Source: Niabella beijingensis (GTDB taxonomy: Bacteria; Bacteroidota; Bacteroidia; Chitinophagales; Chitinophagaceae). Taken from it: DNA of 64,000 nt. Below, piece by piece: positions 46,659-56,624 of the stretch. The stretch covers positions 1,240,001 to 1,304,000 of the forward strand of contig NZ_JAIQDI010000002.1 of NCBI RefSeq assembly GCF_020034665.1, read 5' to 3'. The notes below the pieces were generated by a model. It ran no database searches. It had not been told where the DNA came from and saw only the letters and a list, made by a program, of their open reading frames with translations. A program made the position numbers and the translations under genes. Numbering within the stretch: the stretch's first letter is position 1; every line of letters starts with the position of its first letter.

Positions 46659-49109
46659 ATGTTCAGAAACTATCTAAAAACGGCCTGGCGCAGTATCAGG
46701 AGAAACAAGATCTTTTCGGGGATCAATGTGCTCGGGCTGGCTGTTGGCATCAGCGCGGCCCTTGTGATCTTTATGATCGTTGCATACGAATTCAGCTTTG
46801 ATCGCTTTCAAAAGGATCGTGACCGTATTTACCGGGTGGTGCTCAGCGCTGAATTCGGAGGCGGCACCCAGGGATTCAGCGCAGGAATACCAGCGCCTTT
46901 AGGTGGTGCCGTTGCCAGTGATATAGCCGCTGTAACGCAGACGGTGCCGGTGTTTCAGTTCCAGGGAGATGCAACAGCGGATGTTGGCGTAGACAACGAC
47001 AATACGGGAAAGCCGGAAATATTTAAGAAACAAAAGAACATAATTTTTACCAATGCAGAGTATACAGAACTGCTGGGGTATCAATGGATCGCAGGCAACG
47101 CAGCCCTGGCATTAAAAGAACCCTTTTCGGTAGTACTGACGGAAAGCCGTGCACAGCTGTATTTCCCCGGTCTGCCGGTACATTCCGTTGTCGGAAAGCA
47201 GCTGCGTTATAACGATGTAACAGCAACGGTTTCGGGTATCGTAAAGGATCTGGATCAGCCGACGGACTTTAAAGCCCGGGAGTTTATCTCATTACCTACT
47301 ATATCGGCTACCAGCCTCCGGGATAATTTTATGATGGATGTGTGGGACGACTGGATGGCTTATACGCAGCTCTATGTAAAAATATCCCGGGGGTATACAC
47401 CGGAACAGGCAACCACTGCGATCAATGCATTATTCAAACAACACTATGATCCGGTCAAAAAGGCGGGAAATAAGATCACGCTCATTCTGCAGCCGTTGTC
47501 CGATATACATTTCAACGGTCAGTTTCAGAGTTTTGATTCCCGTATCGCCAGCAGGTCTACATTGTACGGACTGCTGGCCGTTGCCGGCTTCCTCCTGTTC
47601 CTGGGTTGTATCAATTTTATAAATCTTTCTACAGCCCGCTCATCGCAGCGGGCAAAAGAGATCGGCATCCGGAAAACGATCGGCAGCTCCCGGATGCAGC
47701 TCATCCTGCAGGTATTGTGCGAAACATTTTTGGTGACGTTGATGGCGGTATTCTTATCTGTGCTTTTAACACCATGGGTGCTGCAATTATTTGCTGACTA
47801 TATACCCGAAGGACTTACAGCCGGATTCTTGTTCCGGCCGGGAGTGCTGCTCTTTTTATCGCTGCTGACCCTGGTCATCACCCTGGCGGCCGGGATCTAT
47901 CCGGCCCTGATCCTCTGCGGGTACCGGCCGGCGCTGGTGCTAAAGAACGTTGTTATGGTTTCCGGAGGGTCGCGGCATGCCCGGGTGAGAAAAATCCTTA
48001 CGGTGAGCCAGTTCGTGATCGCCCAGTTTTTTGTTATTGCCACTATGCTGGTGGCCAAACAGATCCGGTATTCGGTAACTGCAGACATGGGATTTAACAA
48101 GGACGCCGTGATAAAATTTAACATCCCGAGAGATAGCCTGGATGCCCACCGGGCGGTATTGATCAATAAGATAAAAGCAATTCCGGGTGTACAATCCGTG
48201 AGCTCCGGTTTCTTTTCTCCTGCGGATCAGGGGGCGGCATTTGTAAATGTTTCCTTTAACAATGGTGCGGAAGAGATCAGGCCGCAGGCACAGATCCGCT
48301 GGGGAGATCCGGAATACCTGAAAGTATATGATCTGAAACTGGTCGCGGGAAGAAATGTTTCAGCAGACGATTCTGTAAAAGAATTCCTGGTTAACGAAAG
48401 TTTTGCCCGGGAAATGGGTTTTCAGCAGCCACAGCAGGCGCTAGGAAAATATTTAAGATGGAATGATAAGGAACTGGTGCCTGTTGTGGGAGTGATGAAA
48501 GACTTTCACGATATGTCCTTAAAATCGCGGATAAGCCCCATGGTATTTGAAAACGGAACCGGTGCAACGTTTCATGTACGGTTTACACGGGGAAATGCCG
48601 GCGGATCCTGGGCTGCGGCAATCTCCCGGCTGCAACGGACCTATGGGGAACTATACCCGGGAGAACCCTTTAAATATGCTTTTGTTGATGAAATGGTTGC
48701 AGACTTTTACAAAAGTGAACGCGCAACAGAGGGGTTGTTGACCTGGGCCACGGGACTGACGATACTGATCAGCTGCCTGGGATTATTAGGACTGGTGGTT
48801 CATACCACGAACAGCCGTACCCGGGAGATCGGAGTGCGTAAGGTATTGGGTGCGCCGGTGAAACAGATCGTAGCGCTCCTGTCGAAGGAGTTTATTGTGC
48901 TGGTGGTGCTGGCGTTCTTAATTGCTGCACCTGTTGCCTGGTGGGCGGGTCACAAATGGCTGGAAAACTATGCATATAAAACAACGATGAATTGGTGGGT
49001 TTTTGTTTTCAGCGGCATGCTGATGCTGGTGTTTGCTGTACTGACACTTAGTATCAAAACCGTTCAGGCAGCAACGGCCAACCCGGTAAAGGCATTGAGA
49101 AGTGAATAA
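46659..49109 (+). CDS. duplicated FtsX/MacB-type ABC permease 13 (class B)
   Basis: An 816-residue permease. A TTG at 46650 is possible, but the ATG at 46659 gives MFRNYLKTAWRSIRRNK, the family start. First half LGCINFINLSTARSSQRAKE then IGIRKTIGSSRMQL; second SRTREIGVRKVLGAP after ISCLGLLGLVVH, with Pro for Ser/Gly at the end of the coupling motif. The first periplasmic domain is longer than in the others, with an insert rich in Asp, Gly and Asn (TADVGVDNDNTGKP). Class B mark GVMKDFHDMSLKSRISP. Tail NPVKALRSE. Confidence 0.93.
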   Translation: MFRNYLKTAWRSIRRNKIFSGINVLGLAVGISAALVIFMIVAYEFSFDRFQKDRDRIYRVVLSAEFGGGTQGFSAGIPAPLGGAVASDIAAVTQTVPVFQFQGDATADVGVDNDNTGKPEIFKKQKNIIFTNAEYTELLGYQWIAGNAALALKEPFSVVLTESRAQLYFPGLPVHSVVGKQLRYNDVTATVSGIVKDLDQPTDFKAREFISLPTISATSLRDNFMMDVWDDWMAYTQLYVKISRGYTPEQATTAINALFKQHYDPVKKAGNKITLILQPLSDIHFNGQFQSFDSRIASRSTLYGLLAVAGFLLFLGCINFINLSTARSSQRAKEIGIRKTIGSSRMQLILQVLCETFLVTLMAVFLSVLLTPWVLQLFADYIPEGLTAGFLFRPGVLLFLSLLTLVITLAAGIYPALILCGYRPALVLKNVVMVSGGSRHARVRKILTVSQFVIAQFFVIATMLVAKQIRYSVTADMGFNKDAVIKFNIPRDSLDAHRAVLINKIKAIPGVQSVSSGFFSPADQGAAFVNVSFNNGAEEIRPQAQIRWGDPEYLKVYDLKLVAGRNVSADDSVKEFLVNESFAREMGFQQPQQALGKYLRWNDKELVPVVGVMKDFHDMSLKSRISPMVFENGTGATFHVRFTRGNAGGSWAAAISRLQRTYGELYPGEPFKYAFVDEMVADFYKSERATEGLLTWATGLTILISCLGLLGLVVHTTNSRTREIGVRKVLGAPVKQIVALLSKEFIVLVVLAFLIAAPVAWWAGHKWLENYAYKTTMNWWVFVFSGMLMLVFAVLTLSIKTVQAATANPVKALRSE

Positions 49110-49136
49110 CTGCCGGCTGCTGATAATAAAATCTCA

Positions 49137-49154
49137 CCCCGATAGCTATCGGGG
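49137..49154. repeat. intergenic palindrome CCCCGATAGCTATCGGGG, copy 3
   Basis: The same perfect palindrome, 22 bases before the ATG of permease 14 and with the same CTCA/CTCAAATC flanks. It lies inside the longest reading frame of permease 14 (from 49102), which is one reason to place that start at 49177. Confidence 0.85.
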
Positions 49155-49176
49155 CTCAAATCCCAAATCTGAAAAA

Positions 49177-51576
49177 ATGATCAAAAACTATTTAAAAACT
49201 GCCTGGCGGAATTTATGGAGAAATAAGATATTTACTGCCATTAATATCATCGGCCTTGCACTGGGTACCGGTGTCAGCCTGGTCATTATTCTTTTTGTGA
49301 TCTATGAAAAGAGTTTTGATGATTTTCATACAAAGAATATTTACCGGCTCAACGAGGTTCAGAAACAGGAAGGCCTGACTGCTCCCCAGAAAGTACCCAT
49401 TTCGATGTTCCCGATGGGGCCAACTATGAAACAGGAATTTCCGGAGATCGTTAATTTTACCCGGGTGCGTGTATCGAAAAGGTACCAGGCTACTTATGGA
49501 GAAAAGCGCCTGGCCCTGCCGCAGGCATTCTTTGTGGATACGGCATTTCTTGAAATGTTCGATTTTAAATTGCTGAAAGGAGACCGGAAAAATGTTCTCC
49601 GACAGCCGCAAAGTGCAGTGATCACCGAGTCCACTGCCGGAAAATTATTTGGAAAGGATGATCCGATCGGGAAGACCATTATGCATTATGAGGGCGATAC
49701 GGCCAGTTTTGTGGTCACCGGTGTGGTTCAGGATCTGCCTGAAAATTCTCATATGCAGTTTGATATACTGGTTTCCTTTGCTGCCGACTACAAATTGCGG
49801 ATGATGAATAATTGGGGCGGTAACGGATGGGTCACTTATTTTGAACTGCTACCTGGCACCAGTATAAAAGCGTTGGAAAATAAGTTTCCGGGTTATCTCA
49901 AAAAATACCTCACTGAGAATGATAACTGGAAAAACTATGAACTTTTTCTTTTGCCGCTGCGGGACATCCATGCGAAAACTGATGACATTGTACTGGATGT
50001 GGTGAATTACCGGAAATTTGATGAAAAATATACCAATATATTTTTCGTGATCGCACTGGTGGTACTTATTATTGCGGGTATCAATTTCATGAACCTTTCC
50101 ACCGCCCGTTCCGCAGAGCGGGCACGGGAGGTAGGCATCCGGAAAACCGCCGGTGCCCGGCGTTTTCAACTGGGATTGCAGTTTATTACAGAATCCGTAT
50201 TACTCTCCCTTCTCGCCCTGGTTATTGCTGTAGGAGGGGTAGAGCTATTCCTTTCCCGGATCAACCAGCTGATCGACCGGGACCTCAGCCTTCAGTTGTA
50301 TCACTGGAACACGATCCTGATACTTCTGTCCGGCGCGTTGGCGGTTGGTATTTTGTCCGGATTGTATCCTGCACTTTATCTGTCTTCCTTTGCACCCGTA
50401 AAAGTATTGAAGGGATCCGTGCAGACGGGGAGAAATAAACCGGTCCTAAGAAATGCGCTGGTGGTGATACAATTTGCCAGTGCGGTTTTCCTGATTGTTT
50501 CTACCATTTTTGCCGTTCGTCAGCTAAAGTACATGCAGGAGCGTGATCCGGGGTTCAGCCGCGAACAGGTACTTACCATTCCACTGAATGGGGTTACCTA
50601 TAAAAAATATGATGTCATCAAACAGGAGTTGCTGGCTAACAGTAGTATCACCGGTGTTAGCGGTGCCCAGGATATGCTGGGAGGGCATCTCGACCAGTCG
50701 GGCGTCGGCTTTACTGCTCCGGGGGCACCCGTGCGTGTATTATCCGCCACACGGTTGATCGTGGACCATGACTACCTGGATCTTTATAAAATACCATTGG
50801 TTGCCGGTACTGATTTTTCGGCGGAGCCTGCCCAGAGGGGAAGAGAGTATATCGTAAACGAAACACTTGCCCGGGAATTATTAAAAGAGCTTCCGCATGC
50901 AACGATGAACGATTTGCTGGGCAGCAGGTTCGGATTTGATTCCTTGGGAAGGATCGTGGGTGTGGCCCGGGATTTTAATTTTAATTCACTGCATCATAAA
51001 ATAGAGACCCTGTTTTTATTCAATCAGAAAGATTTTGGTTTTAGCACACTTTCGGTAAAACTGGATGGCAGTCAGGCCCGGTCTGTACTGCCTTTTATTG
51101 AATCGGTCTGGACGAAGCACTGTCCGGACCAGCCATTTGAATACCAGTTCCTGGATGACTACTTTTCGGGGTTATACCGGTCCGATAAACAGGTCAGCGC
51201 CGTTATCGGTATTCTTGCGACCCTGGCGATCATTATTTCCTGCCTGGGATTGTTTGGTCTGGCATCCTATGCCGCAGAAAGGAGAAAAAAGGAGATCGGC
51301 ATAAGAAGAGTGCTGGGGGCTTCTGTGCAGCGTGTCGCTGCATTGCTGTCTGCCGGTTTTTTAAAATATGTACTGGCGGCCATACTGGTTGCCTGTCCGC
51401 TGGCCTGGCTGAGTATCCGCAAGTGGCTGGAGGGCTATGCCTACCGGATCGAACTGGGCTGGTGGGTATTTGTACTGGCAGGATCACTGGCTGTTGGCAT
51501 CGCTTTGATCACCATCGGTCTTCAGGTGGTCCGTGCCGCAACAGCCAACCCGGTAAAATCATTGAGGAATGAATAA
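49177..51576 (+). CDS. duplicated FtsX/MacB-type ABC permease 14 (class B)
   Basis: A 799-residue permease. The frame opens at 49102, overlapping the stop of permease 13, but those 25 codons run through the palindrome; the ATG at 49177 gives MIKNYLKTAWRNLWRNK. First half INFMNLSTARSAERAREVGI then RKTAGARRFQL; second AERRKKEIGIRRVLGAS after ISCLGLFGLASY, with RRVLG for RKVLG. Class B mark GVARDFNFNSLHHKIET. The second periplasmic domain has GTDFSAE for the usual GRDFS. Tail NPVKSLRNE, the first of three ending RNE. Confidence 0.93.
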   Translation: MIKNYLKTAWRNLWRNKIFTAINIIGLALGTGVSLVIILFVIYEKSFDDFHTKNIYRLNEVQKQEGLTAPQKVPISMFPMGPTMKQEFPEIVNFTRVRVSKRYQATYGEKRLALPQAFFVDTAFLEMFDFKLLKGDRKNVLRQPQSAVITESTAGKLFGKDDPIGKTIMHYEGDTASFVVTGVVQDLPENSHMQFDILVSFAADYKLRMMNNWGGNGWVTYFELLPGTSIKALENKFPGYLKKYLTENDNWKNYELFLLPLRDIHAKTDDIVLDVVNYRKFDEKYTNIFFVIALVVLIIAGINFMNLSTARSAERAREVGIRKTAGARRFQLGLQFITESVLLSLLALVIAVGGVELFLSRINQLIDRDLSLQLYHWNTILILLSGALAVGILSGLYPALYLSSFAPVKVLKGSVQTGRNKPVLRNALVVIQFASAVFLIVSTIFAVRQLKYMQERDPGFSREQVLTIPLNGVTYKKYDVIKQELLANSSITGVSGAQDMLGGHLDQSGVGFTAPGAPVRVLSATRLIVDHDYLDLYKIPLVAGTDFSAEPAQRGREYIVNETLARELLKELPHATMNDLLGSRFGFDSLGRIVGVARDFNFNSLHHKIETLFLFNQKDFGFSTLSVKLDGSQARSVLPFIESVWTKHCPDQPFEYQFLDDYFSGLYRSDKQVSAVIGILATLAIIISCLGLFGLASYAAERRKKEIGIRRVLGASVQRVAALLSAGFLKYVLAAILVACPLAWLSIRKWLEGYAYRIELGWWVFVLAGSLAVGIALITIGLQVVRAATANPVKSLRNE

Positions 51577-51607
51577 ACGTCAACAACTGACAGTCCAATT
51601 CTCAAAT

Positions 51608-51633
51608 CTCACCCCGATAGCTATCAGGGTGAG
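51608..51633. repeat. intergenic palindrome, variant copy 4
   Basis: CTCACCCCGATAG pairs with CTATCAGGGTGAG over 26 bases with a single C/A mismatch. It is a longer but imperfect form of the 18-base palindrome at 34387, 36891 and 49137. It lies 39 bases before the ATG of permease 15. Confidence 0.8.
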
Positions 51634-51672
51634 ACCTTCAATTTCTCAGATCTCAATTCTTAATTCTCAACA

Positions 51673-54069
51673 ATGATCAACAACTATTTTAAAACAGCCT
51701 GGCGCAGCATCAGGCGGAATAAGACACAGGCATTGATCAACATCATAGGACTGACCATGAGTTTTACGGTGCTGGGGCTTATCGTGCTGTATGTACTGGA
51801 TGAATACAGCTACGACCGGTTTTATACAAATGCGAACCGGATCGTGCGGGTGGTACAACACACAAAATGGAATGGCAACGAGCTGCACCAGGCCACAACT
51901 TCAGCCCCTTTTGCGCCGGAACTGAAAAAAATGTTTCCGGAGGTGGAGGATGCGGTCCGGATCGACCTGGAGGGTGGGGGCGTGATCTCCTACAAGGAAC
52001 AGAAATTTAAACAGGATGATATTATTTTTGCAGATCCTTCCCTGATCCGGATTTTCTCCTACGATTTTTTATACGGCAATCCCGGAACGGCGCTTTCAGA
52101 CCCGCAGTCGATCGTGATCTCGGAATCACTGGCAGGTAAGCTTTTCGGTACTGCATCCCGTGCATTAATGGAGACCATCTACTTTAACGGGCAGCAGCCG
52201 GCCCGGGTAACAGGAGTGATCCGGGATGTTCCGGCAAATACGCATTTACGGTTCAGCGCGGTGCGGCCGTTTCCGGAGGCTGTTCAGGATGGATGGCAGA
52301 ATTTTCATTATTATACCTACCTGTTGCTAAGGAAGGGCACGCTTCGCCCGGGGCTGGAAAAAAAACTTCCGGGTTTTGCCGCTGCTACCATACAGCAACG
52401 CATGCGGGTAAACGATTATAAGATCGAATTACAGCCGCTTACTTCCATTCATTTGCATTCCGCCCTCGACTACGAGCTTAGTCAGAACAGCAATAGCAAC
52501 AGGGTATATCTGCTGATCGTGATCGCTGCTCTTGTTCTGGCGGTAGCAGTAATCAATTACCTGAACCTGACAACAGCGGGCTCCGTGACCCGCACCAGGG
52601 AGATCGCCATACGAAAAGTGGTCGGATCGGCAAAAAGGGATATCGTGGCTTTATTTGTGGCGGAATCCGTACTGGTTACAGGAGTTGCGGTACTGCTGGC
52701 ATTCCTGGCCGTACAGCTGTCCCTTCCGTGGTTCAGCCGTTTTGTAGAACGGGAGCTTTCTTTCGGAGGCCCGGGACTGTTGCCCGCAACCGGGGCAATC
52801 TTTATTTTTATTGTTGTTATCGGTTGCCTGAGCGGTTTGTATCCAGCATTGTTGTTGCTCCGGCTGAAGACGGCTCCTGCACTAAAAGGAAAAGTGACGG
52901 TTAAAACCGAAGGGTTGTACCTGCGCCGGATTTTTGTTATTTTTCAGTTTACTGTTGCCGGTGTGCTGATCCCTGCATCAGTGATCATCTTCCGGCAGCT
53001 ACAATATGTATTGCAGGCAGACCTGGGTTTTGATAAGGAGCAGGTGCTGACATTTCACATCGATGAAATGAAAGTGCGCGGCCAGTTGCCGGGTTTAAAA
53101 AACCGGTTGCTGCAGTACCCGGTTATCGAAGCAGTGGCGGTGGCCGGGAATCCCATTGGTAATAATGATCTTGGTGGCCTGAGCTATCGTTTTGAAACAC
53201 CTGGCGGAGGCTTTTCAACGGCTACAACGGCGGCGCAGGAACTCATGATCGATGCAGCCTACCTGCCGGCGATGGACATCCGGTTATTAAGCGGAAGGAA
53301 TTTTTCCGACAGTATCCGCAGCGACCAGTATGGGGCTGCATTGATCAATGAGACCCTGATGCGCAAGCTGGGATGGAAAGACGCCATCGGGAAGAAGATG
53401 CAATTCAGTATCGATGATTCGGGGCATACGGCCGAACGGACCATCGTCGGGGTCGTAAAAGATTTTCATACCTATTCTTTACAGCATCCCGTAACGTCGC
53501 TTGTAATGGTAATGCCTCCAGCGACGGCTATGGAAGATAATCTTTATGTGCGGGTGGCAAAAGGAAAAGAGCGTGAAGCGCTGGCCCATATTGCAAAAGT
53601 GTACCGGGAGTTTGATCCTGCCAATGTAACTTCTTATCATTTTCTCCGTGATAACTTTTCCCGGCAATACGCAACGGAGGAGAAGCAGGAAAAAATGGCG
53701 TTGTTATTTACAGGTGTTGCAGTACTGATCGCCGGTCTGGGGCTGTTTGGCCTGGTAAGTATTATGGCTGTTCAACGCACCCGGGAAATAGGTGTCCGTA
53801 AAGTGCTGGGTGCCGGTGTTGCGGGTATTGTGCGGTTGTTCTCTGCAGAATTTTTAAAGCTGATCGGTATTGCGGTGCTGATCGCTATCCCGTTGACCTG
53901 GTGGGGGATGCACCGCTGGCTGGAGGGATTTGCATATCGTATCACGATCCCCTGGTGGATGTTTCTGTGCACGGGTAGCTTTATTATTATTGTCGCATTG
54001 CTCACCGTCAGTATACGGGCGCTGCGCGCCGCGCGGGCCAATCCTGTAGCCGCGCTGAGAAATGAATAG
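51673..54069 (+). CDS. duplicated FtsX/MacB-type ABC permease 15 (class B, divergent first half)
   Basis: A 798-residue permease starting MINNYFKTAWRSIRRNK. First half VINYLNLTTAGSVTRTREIA then IRKVVGSAKRDI: TTAGS for STARS and REIAIRK for REVGIRK. TM4 ends GLYPALLLLRLKTAPALKGK, lacking the usual LSSFxPVKVLKG. Second half VQRTREIGVRKVLGAG after IAGLGLFGLVSI. Class B mark GVVKDFHTYSLQHPVTS. Tail NPVAALRNE. The last 41 bases, across the stop and into the gap, are identical to the end of permease 16. Confidence 0.93.
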   Translation: MINNYFKTAWRSIRRNKTQALINIIGLTMSFTVLGLIVLYVLDEYSYDRFYTNANRIVRVVQHTKWNGNELHQATTSAPFAPELKKMFPEVEDAVRIDLEGGGVISYKEQKFKQDDIIFADPSLIRIFSYDFLYGNPGTALSDPQSIVISESLAGKLFGTASRALMETIYFNGQQPARVTGVIRDVPANTHLRFSAVRPFPEAVQDGWQNFHYYTYLLLRKGTLRPGLEKKLPGFAAATIQQRMRVNDYKIELQPLTSIHLHSALDYELSQNSNSNRVYLLIVIAALVLAVAVINYLNLTTAGSVTRTREIAIRKVVGSAKRDIVALFVAESVLVTGVAVLLAFLAVQLSLPWFSRFVERELSFGGPGLLPATGAIFIFIVVIGCLSGLYPALLLLRLKTAPALKGKVTVKTEGLYLRRIFVIFQFTVAGVLIPASVIIFRQLQYVLQADLGFDKEQVLTFHIDEMKVRGQLPGLKNRLLQYPVIEAVAVAGNPIGNNDLGGLSYRFETPGGGFSTATTAAQELMIDAAYLPAMDIRLLSGRNFSDSIRSDQYGAALINETLMRKLGWKDAIGKKMQFSIDDSGHTAERTIVGVVKDFHTYSLQHPVTSLVMVMPPATAMEDNLYVRVAKGKEREALAHIAKVYREFDPANVTSYHFLRDNFSRQYATEEKQEKMALLFTGVAVLIAGLGLFGLVSIMAVQRTREIGVRKVLGAGVAGIVRLFSAEFLKLIGIAVLIAIPLTWWGMHRWLEGFAYRITIPWWMFLCTGSFIIIVALLTVSIRALRAARANPVAALRNE

Positions 54070-54128
54070 CTGATCAGGAAGATTTCGACATTGTCTGATT
54101 TTTAACACTCAAAATGCATGAACAACTG

Positions 54129-56492
54129 ATGATCAAAAATTACTTTACTACCGCCTGGCGCAGCCTGCTAAAGAATAAAATATTTGCTGTTCTGAACATT
54201 GCGGGGTTAACCGTCGGAATGGCCAGTGCTTTGATGATCCTGCTTTGGGCACAACATGAAACAAGCGTGGACCGCTTCCACTCCAACCTGGATCGTATTT
54301 ACCAGGTATGGTCCAATGATACAGTAGAGGGGACAGTGCACACCATATCGTTCACCCCGGAAATAATGGCCCCCTCATTGAAGACGGACTTCCCTGAGGT
54401 GGAAAGAGTGAGCCGGCTGGAGTGGACACGCAACCTGCTGACAACAGGGATTGATAAAAACCTGATGTCGACCGGAGCTGTGGTGGATCCGGACTTTTTA
54501 TTCATTTTTAGTTTTTCTTTGGCCGCCGGAAACAAGGAGACTGCTTTAAACCATCCCAATTCGATCGTAGTTACGGAAACTTTTGCACGGAAACTTTACG
54601 GGAAAGAAAATGTTATAGGGAAGACCCTACAGATGGGACACTCCAAAAATTACACGATTACCGGTGTATTGAAAGATCTTCCGGAAAATACACAGTTTAA
54701 AGATGTTGAGTACCTGCTTTCTTATAACGAAAGATCCCAGGCCAATGAGGTGAACAACGACTGGAGTAATTTTTCCGTGGCTACATTTGTTTTATTGAAG
54801 CACCAGGCGAATGCCGCCGCATTTAACAGAAAAATAAAGAAGATTGTTTCCTGGCACACCAGCGGAGCACAGAAGACCGACGCATTTATTTACCCGGTCT
54901 CAAAGCTACACCTGTATGCGGATTTTGAAAACGGCAAGCCTGCTGGCGGACAGATTATATTGGTCAGGGCATTTACTGCAGTAGCGGTGATCATTCTTTT
55001 GATAGCCTGTATTAATTTCATGAATCTTTCCACTGCCAGAAGTGAAAAACGGTTGAAAGAAATAGGGGTCCGCAAGGCCGTAGGCGCAGGCCGTTCTTCG
55101 TTGATCGCTCAGTTTCTTGTTGAATCGTTGCTTATTACCTTTGTTGCTGCCGTGCTGGCAATAGTACTCGCCAGTTGCACCTTGCCTTTCTTTAGCACAT
55201 TGACCGGCAAAATGCTTCACATTGATTATGGTAACGGTTATTTTATCCTGGCGTTGCTGGGTTTTATACTGGTTACCGGCTTGCTGGCCGGCAGCTATCC
55301 CGCGCTTTTCTTGTCGGCCTTCCGCCCGGTGGCCGCATTAAAAGGGAATTTTTTTAAACTAAACGCTGCTGTAACTCCACGGAAAATACTGGTAGTAATA
55401 CAGTTTTCCGTAGCCATCGTGCTGGTAGCAGGCACGGTCATCATCATCCGCCAGATCAGTCATGCACAGGAACGAAATAAAGGCTATGATATGGAACAGC
55501 TGGTAACGATCGTTATGAATGACCGGATGCAGCAAAATTTTCCGGTGATCAAACAGGAGTTATTACAGCAGGGGATCGCGATATCTGTGGCAAGGGGGCA
55601 ATCACCGCTTACACAAAACTGGAGCTATGGCAATCATTTGCAGTGGCAGGGAAAACCTCCCGGCACCCTGACACAGATCAACAGATATACGGCCGATGCG
55701 GACCTTGTGAAAACAACAGGAATGCGGTTGATGGCAGGGCGGGATATCGATATCCTGCGGTATGCCGGTGATTCTACTGCCTGTCTTATCAATGCAGCTG
55801 CATTGAAATTAATGCAATTCAAACAACCAATCGGACAGGTGATCACTGATGATGACCAACAATGGCATGTGGTGGGAGTTGTAGAAGATTTTATACAGGA
55901 GTCTCCCTATCAATCCGTTAAACCATTGATCATCCGCGGACCAAAGCTATATATGGGGGTAATGCTGGTCCGGTTGAACGGAGGTACGAATGTGGGCGTA
56001 AATCTGATGTCGATGGAGCGAGTCCTTAAAAAATACAATCCGGGTTATCCTTTTGAATACCGGTTCACTGATGAGGAGTTTGCCACGAAATTTGAAAATG
56101 AACAACTCATCCGGAAACTCGCTGCGATGTTCACAGGTCTGGTGATTTTTATATCCTGTCTGGGCTTATTTGGTCTGATGGCCTATATGGCAGAAAGCAG
56201 GATAAAAGAAATCGGGATCCGGAAAGTATTGGGGGCCTCGGCCCTGAATATCATAGGTTTGTTGTCGAAAGATTTCGTAAGGCTGGTACTGATCGCATTC
56301 ACCATTGCGATTCCTGTATCCTGGCTGCTGATGCAGCACTGGCTGGCTGGTTTTACTTACAGGGTTGCTGTTACCTGGGATGTTTTTATTATTGCAGGAT
56401 CCGTGGCTGTCCTCGCTACGCTGATGACGGTTAGTCTGCAAGCCATTAAAGCTGCGCTGGCCAATCCTGTAGCCGCGCTGAGAAATGAATAG
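54129..56492 (+). CDS. duplicated FtsX/MacB-type ABC permease 16 (class A)
   Basis: A 787-residue permease. An ATG at 54114 adds five residues, but the ATG at 54129 gives MIKNYFTTAWRSLLKNK and is preferred. First half INFMNLSTARSEKRLKEIGV then RKAVGAGRSSL; second AESRIKEIGIRKVLGAS after ISCLGLFGLMAY. Class A marks: GQSPLTQNWSYGNHLQW and GVVEDFIQESPYQSVKP, closest to permease 2. Tail NPVAALRNE. It ends the run of closely spaced genes; permease 17 comes only after a 304-base gap with its own promoter element. Confidence 0.93.
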   Translation: MIKNYFTTAWRSLLKNKIFAVLNIAGLTVGMASALMILLWAQHETSVDRFHSNLDRIYQVWSNDTVEGTVHTISFTPEIMAPSLKTDFPEVERVSRLEWTRNLLTTGIDKNLMSTGAVVDPDFLFIFSFSLAAGNKETALNHPNSIVVTETFARKLYGKENVIGKTLQMGHSKNYTITGVLKDLPENTQFKDVEYLLSYNERSQANEVNNDWSNFSVATFVLLKHQANAAAFNRKIKKIVSWHTSGAQKTDAFIYPVSKLHLYADFENGKPAGGQIILVRAFTAVAVIILLIACINFMNLSTARSEKRLKEIGVRKAVGAGRSSLIAQFLVESLLITFVAAVLAIVLASCTLPFFSTLTGKMLHIDYGNGYFILALLGFILVTGLLAGSYPALFLSAFRPVAALKGNFFKLNAAVTPRKILVVIQFSVAIVLVAGTVIIIRQISHAQERNKGYDMEQLVTIVMNDRMQQNFPVIKQELLQQGIAISVARGQSPLTQNWSYGNHLQWQGKPPGTLTQINRYTADADLVKTTGMRLMAGRDIDILRYAGDSTACLINAAALKLMQFKQPIGQVITDDDQQWHVVGVVEDFIQESPYQSVKPLIIRGPKLYMGVMLVRLNGGTNVGVNLMSMERVLKKYNPGYPFEYRFTDEEFATKFENEQLIRKLAAMFTGLVIFISCLGLFGLMAYMAESRIKEIGIRKVLGASALNIIGLLSKDFVRLVLIAFTIAIPVSWLLMQHWLAGFTYRVAVTWDVFIIAGSVAVLATLMTVSLQAIKAALANPVAALRNE

Positions 56493-56624
56493 CTGATCAA
56501 TATCCAGATGTCAGTGATCCGGTTTGAGCCATAAGACCTGATATGTAAACAATTAATATCGAAGACGGAACGCCGGATGGACGATATAGACGTCTCGTGG
56601 CTGACAGCCCGAATGCTCATAAAC

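Noticed and set aside
49102..49176. N-terminal extension of permease 14
   Set aside because: It overlaps the preceding stop and translates the palindrome; the family start is at 49177.
34387..51633. CRISPR-like array from the repeated palindromes
   Set aside because: The copies are kilobases apart with coding genes between them; there is no regular spacer and no cas gene.
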